From Solea solea (Eukaryota > Chordata > Actinopteri > Pleuronectiformes > Soleidae), in NCBI RefSeq assembly GCF_958295425.1, contig NC_081140.1, forward strand, positions 12,485,433-12,549,432: a stretch of DNA of 64,000 bases, read 5' to 3'. The notes under the pieces were generated by a model, which saw nothing but the letters and a program-made list of their open reading frames with translations, made no database searches and had not been told where the DNA came from. Position numbers and translations under genes: made by a program. Shown here in pieces: positions 63,292 to 64,000 of the stretch (its first letter is position 1; each line of letters starts with the position of its first letter).

Positions 63292-63876
63292 ACAGAGAAG
63301 CATGATTTTATCAATTAATACATAGAGGCTACTTAATCAACACCCAAATCCTTCACGTAATCTAGAAATATAAGATGATCAATTAACCCATTTGGTTACG
63401 GTTTAAATCATGACATCATTGATCATAAAAATACGCCATACTTGGCAAGCTCACAGGGCCTTTTCAGGCCTGTACTCTGACAGTGTGCATCCTCGTCTTT
63501 GTTTATTCGTCCATTCTGACAACTAATGCACCACACTTCGCTTAATAGGATTAGTTAAGCACATCAAATGATCGGCGAAACTAAACGCACCCGGGTACAT
63601 CGTTTCTTCCTCTACAACACAAACACACGAACGACAGTGTCCACTTTTTATGTCTATGATTTACAGAGGCCTGTGTTACTGACGTAGTTGTCTACCACCG
63701 CCGACTAATGTTAGCATGTTTAGCCACTCTAATATCTTAGCTAGTCTCGTACATTTTGACAGTTTGTCAGTCCGAAAAGGTCTTTCTAAAACAATACACA
63801 ACCCACAACGAAGCTTGGATACACCGTTTGCTGAACGTAAAGACAGTGAAACACTGTAAAGCTGATAATAACATAC

Positions 63877-63960
63877 CAGGGACACGTTAAAGTTACGTCG
63901 GCTAGCGTAGCAATGGCTCTATGGAAATGCGTAGTTGGCGTACCGGTGTGTCAGCCCATT
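63877..63960 (-). promoter_or_regulatory. Probable TRIP12 first non-coding exon and promoter
   Basis: A good donor (CCCTG|gtatgtt) ends at 63877. No acceptor-like pyrimidine tract lies on its upstream side, so it looks like a first exon. The upper limit is a guess. Another donor-like site (ACAAG|gtaacc, exon side from 63996) sits at the right edge and may belong to an alternative first exon. In human a divergent gene (FBXO36) shares this promoter, but no sequence of it is recognisable here. Confidence 0.45.
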
Positions 63961-64000
63961 TAGCTACGAAACGCACTGCCGAAAGGAATGGTTACCTTGT

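Larger units (their letters stand above)
62298..63876 (-). other. TRIP12 5' intron region
   Basis: About 1.6 kb between the first coding exon and the likely first exon. It contains a possible 27-base leader exon (63208-63234) and a (CA)n tract at 63268-63291. Otherwise AT-rich, nothing recognised. Confidence 0.55.

Noticed and set aside
63961..64000. ATG at the right edge as start of a divergent FBXO36-like gene
   Set aside because: Only a few codons are visible and they do not match the FBXO36 start I remember; the site reads equally well as a minus-strand splice donor.

Overview
This window is vertebrate nuclear DNA, almost certainly from a ray-finned (teleost) fish. The evidence is split genes with GT-AG introns, AT-rich introns full of (CA)n and (TA)n microsatellites, and several repeat families I recognise from teleosts: L2-like LINE 3' ends, a Penelope-like element, an AATCGATTA-rich interspersed repeat, and a (CA)n plus CCTAACC-type minisatellite. 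There is no bacterial, phage or CRISPR content. All work was by eye; gene names rest on remembered family sequences, not on database searches.

Two protein genes account for essentially all real coding sequence, both on the minus strand. (1) DNER (Delta/Notch-like EGF repeat-containing) occupies about 0.2-38.5 kb. Eight coding exons are visible, from the signal-peptide exon at 38125-38475 to an EGF exon at 234-467. They give 536 complete codons plus one base. The remaining EGF repeats, the transmembrane segment and the cytoplasmic tail lie beyond the left edge. Intron 1 alone is about 25 kb. (2) TRIP12, a HECT-type E3 ubiquitin ligase, occupies 41.5 kb to about 63.9 kb. I resolved 41 coding exons whose phases agree at every junction and sum to 6180 nt (2059 residues plus stop), with a C-terminal HECT cysteine at model residue 2026. 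A 3' UTR with poly(A) signals lies at about 41.5-42.8 kb and candidate 5' UTR exons at 63.2 and 63.9 kb.

The order and orientation (TRIP12 upstream, DNER downstream, same strand) match what I recall of human chromosome 2q36, so this is a conserved neighbourhood. I infer no functional pathway between the two: DNER is a neuronal cell-surface Notch-pathway ligand and TRIP12 is a nuclear ubiquitin ligase.

Layout: 1-12.9 kb, DNER exons 8 to 2 with their introns; 12.9-38.1 kb, DNER intron 1 with LINE, PLE and SINE-like remnants; 38.1-38.6 kb, DNER exon 1 and promoter side; 38.6-41.5 kb, intergenic; 41.5-64 kb, TRIP12. I found no undescribed multi-gene system. The observations most worth checking are a possible stop-containing cryptic exon in TRIP12 intron 3, a tandem in-frame acceptor at TRIP12 exon 22, an overlapping upstream ORF in the TRIP12 leader, a perfect 25-bp inverted repeat enclosing a (TA)n tract, a 30-bp perfect palindrome, and a CRE/CCAAT cluster inside DNER.
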